Shown here: positions 11,784 through 13,048 of the stretch, piece by piece
Numbering within the stretch: position 1 is the stretch's first letter
Layout of the letters: every line of letters begins with the position of its first letter
NCBI GenBank assembly: GCA_018897395.1
Contig: JAHIKV010000219.1
Span: forward strand, 1 to 13,048
Reading direction: 5' to 3'
DNA length: 13,048 nucleotides
Origin: Planctomycetota bacterium
GTDB taxonomy: Bacteria > Planctomycetota > Planctomycetia > Pirellulales > Thermoguttaceae
Notes under the pieces: model-generated
The model's database searches: none
What the model saw: the letters and a program-made list of their open reading frames with translations, nothing else
Told to the model about the DNA's origin: nothing
Program-made: the position numbers and the translations under genes

Positions 11784-13048
11784 ATCCTTTGGTTTGTTTG
11801 TCCTTTGGTTTGTTTGTCCTTTGGTTTGTTTGTCCTTTGGTTTGTTTGTCCTTTGGTTCGTTCGCATCGACCTGCATCAGATCCAGTCGAGGATCGCCGA
11901 ACATCGTCCAAGCGCCATAGCCGCTCTCGTCCCCGCCATCGGTGGTTGCCAACGTCAGAAAGCGGTCGTCGTCGCCGATTGAAATCGAGACCGGAAACGC
12001 GCCCCTGTAGCCACTGTAGCCATTGATCTCGCGGCGCTCGAAACGCACTTGACCGTCGACCAGCACCCAAAGGTCGGCGATCACCCCCACGCCGTCCGCG
12101 GAGTACATTGCCTCGCTGCTGCTGCCCGCCACGGCGCGGAATCGGAACGGCTTGCAGTCGGGGTTCGCGCGCCGGATCGCCTCCAAGTCGAAGGTGATTC
12201 CGTTGTTGGCATGCATGAACAACAGGCAATGCGGAGGCGAAGCATAGTCGATATCCCCCAAGACCGCTGCGAACGGTACGTCGGTGAGAATCGCGCCGAC
12301 CGCCCAAATGCGTTTCCACGTGTCGTTGTGAGTGTTGGGAAAGCGGGCGAACGTATGACCGGCGGAATCGATCCGCACCGGGCCAGATCGACCGTCGGGA
12401 ATGAAAACGCCGTCCACCAACGGCATAGCCTCGACACGATGATACTTTCCGTCGCCGACAAAACGTGCTTCTGCTTCGGAGCCCCAAACCTTTGGCGTCA
12501 ACTCGGCTGTTTGCCCGTTGGTCGGATCGATGCCGCGGTTGCGCCGGCCGGAAAAACCGTCGCCGCCGGCCACCACGTCGACCAAGTCCAGCGTCTTGTA
12601 TGTCACCTTGGGAATCCTGCGCGTGAAATCGGCCGTCTTGGCCGACGCACCAAGCATCATGATGCGAGGCTCGTCGCCACCTTCGACCCGCGCCGATTCG
12701 TTCTCGCGCAACACCACCACCTGCCCACTGCCCTCACCCCCGGCCCCTCTCCCGGAAGGAGAGGGGAGACCGTCGCCGACTACTTGTACCTTCACCGAAC
12801 CGCGGAAGACGCGCGACTCGGTGAGGCCCGACTTATACACCTCCACGCCGAACTCGGTGCCCAGGTCGGTGACGACGGCGGTGGGAGTGCGAATGGCGAA
12901 CAAGGGATTAGGGATTAGGGATTGGGGATTAGAATTAGTGGCTAGTGGTTGGTGGCTAGTGGTTAGTGAAGCAGACCTTGAACCTTGAACCTTGGACCTT
13001 GAACCTTGAACCTTGGACCTTGAACCTTGAACCTTGGACCTTGAACCC
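11764..13048 (-). CDS. FecR-domain / NPCBM-like protein, 5' end outside window
   Basis: The family-like part starts near 12900: FAIRTPTAVVTDLGTEFGVEV and SRVFRGSVKVQ are the second half of an FecR domain, as in planctomycete regulators associated with ECF sigma factors. An NPCBM/NEW2-like carbohydrate-binding domain follows, about residues 143-345 counted from 12903 (HTFARFPNTH, HANNGITFDLEAIRRA, ADLWVLVDGQVRF, TLATTDGGD). The usual role is sensing or transducing surface signals to a sigma factor; here inferred. The first half of FecR is not seen. The frame stays open upstream through heptamer repeats to the window edge, encoding KVQGSRS units; TTG 12903 has no ribosome site. Residues 46-58 (LPSPSGRGAGGEG) come from an inserted palindromic repeat, and 347-373 from a 16-base tandem repeat. 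Stop TGA 11766-11764. Confidence 0.75.
   Translation of the reverse strand, partial: GSRSKVQGSRSKVQGSRSKVQGSRSASLTTSHQPLATNSNPQSLIPNPLFAIRTPTAVVTDLGTEFGVEVYKSGLTESRVFRGSVKVQVVGDGLPSPSGRGAGGEGSGQVVVLRENESARVEGGDEPRIMMLGASAKTADFTRRIPKVTYKTLDLVDVVAGGDGFSGRRNRGIDPTNGQTAELTPKVWGSEAEARFVGDGKYHRVEAMPLVDGVFIPDGRSGPVRIDSAGHTFARFPNTHNDTWKRIWAVGAILTDVPFAAVLGDIDYASPPHCLLFMHANNGITFDLEAIRRANPDCKPFRFRAVAGSSSEAMYSADGVGVIADLWVLVDGQVRFERREINGYSGYRGAFPVSISIGDDDRFLTLATTDGGDESGYGAWTMFGDPRLDLMQVDANEPKDKQTKGQTNQRTNKPKDKQTKGSKEVKP
11786..11865. repeat. 16-base tandem repeat, four exact copies plus one degenerate
   Basis: The unit CCTTTGGTTTGTTTGT is repeated exactly at 11786, 11802, 11818 and 11834, then degenerates at 11850-11865. 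It lies within the 3' end of the FecR frame and encodes a Lys/Gln/Thr-rich tail. Because 16 is not a multiple of 3, successive copies are read in different frames, giving a 16-residue protein period. Confidence 0.92.
12731..12767. repeat. CCCTCTCC palindromic repeat inserted in frame in FecR gene
   Basis: CCCCTCTCC (12744-12752), loop CGGAA, GGAGAGGGG (12758-12766), preceded by CCCTCACCCCCGGC. It is the same repeat type as 10635-10730. On the minus strand it encodes LPSPSGRGAGGEG inside the FecR domain without breaking the frame. Confidence 0.8.
12904..13048. repeat. Array of three heptamer repeat families
   Basis: Four GGGATTR units (12904-12931), then four GTGGYTR units (12938-12965), then ACCTTGR units from 12975 to the window edge. 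The last set has a 21-base higher order (ACCTTGA, ACCTTGA, ACCTTGG) three times and part of a fourth. All are 7 bases long. It is similar in style to the short tandemly repeated sequences of cyanobacteria. It abuts the point where FecR homology begins. Confidence 0.9.

Noticed and set aside
11786..11865. Possible CRISPR array from regular short repeats
   Set aside because: The repeats are directly adjacent 16-base units without spacers, and there are no cas genes.
12904..13048. Possible CRISPR or iteron array at the right edge
   Set aside because: Units are contiguous heptamers with no spacers, and no replication protein is nearby.

Overview
The window reads as chromosomal DNA of a GC-rich planctomycete, probably of the Pirellulales type. 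The evidence is the combination of DUF1559 pseudopilin-like proteins, an FecR-NPCBM protein, a PEP-CTERM protein, large secreted beta-helix proteins and abundant short palindromic repeats. This is inferred from family content; no rRNA, tRNA or other taxonomic marker is present.

Left part (1-1742) is a gene-poor scar. It holds the 3' end of an IS630-type transposase (1-273), a convergent 92-codon remnant of the C-terminus of an MmeI-like type IIL restriction-methylation protein (284-562), a small predicted membrane protein (591-956), and about 790 bases without a convincing gene but rich in hairpins. Middle-left part has two unrelated housekeeping-type genes: an exported or anchored HtrA/Deg-type serine protease with one PDZ domain (1743-2921, minus) and, divergent from it across a 140-base inverted-repeat element, a sulfotransferase-family protein (3294-4439, plus).

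From 4661 to the right edge every gene is on the minus strand. In transcription order (right to left) they are: an FecR-NPCBM protein whose frame runs off the window through a heptamer repeat array; a PEP-CTERM protein; a GH28-related/pectate-lyase-like beta-helix protein; a DUF1559 protein; a second, larger beta-helix protein (GH141-like); and a damaged DUF1559 gene. The order beta-helix, DUF1559, beta-helix, DUF1559 suggests a repeated two-gene module for secreted polysaccharide-active enzymes paired with pseudopilin-like partners, with FecR and PEP-CTERM proteins upstream. The function is inferred from families only.

The most interesting layer is decay and repeat traffic in this cluster. 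Two strong Shine-Dalgarno/ATGA coupled starts lead only to 2- and 4-codon ORFs. One DUF1559 gene has its prepilin signal replaced by a piece resembling the middle of another DUF1559 gene. The other has a 5-base tandem duplication that removes its conserved C-terminal motif. The FecR gene carries three kinds of repeat DNA inside one open frame: a heptamer array at its 5' side, an in-frame palindromic repeat, and a 16-base tandem repeat at its 3' end. No CRISPR array, phage genes or complete mobile element is visible.
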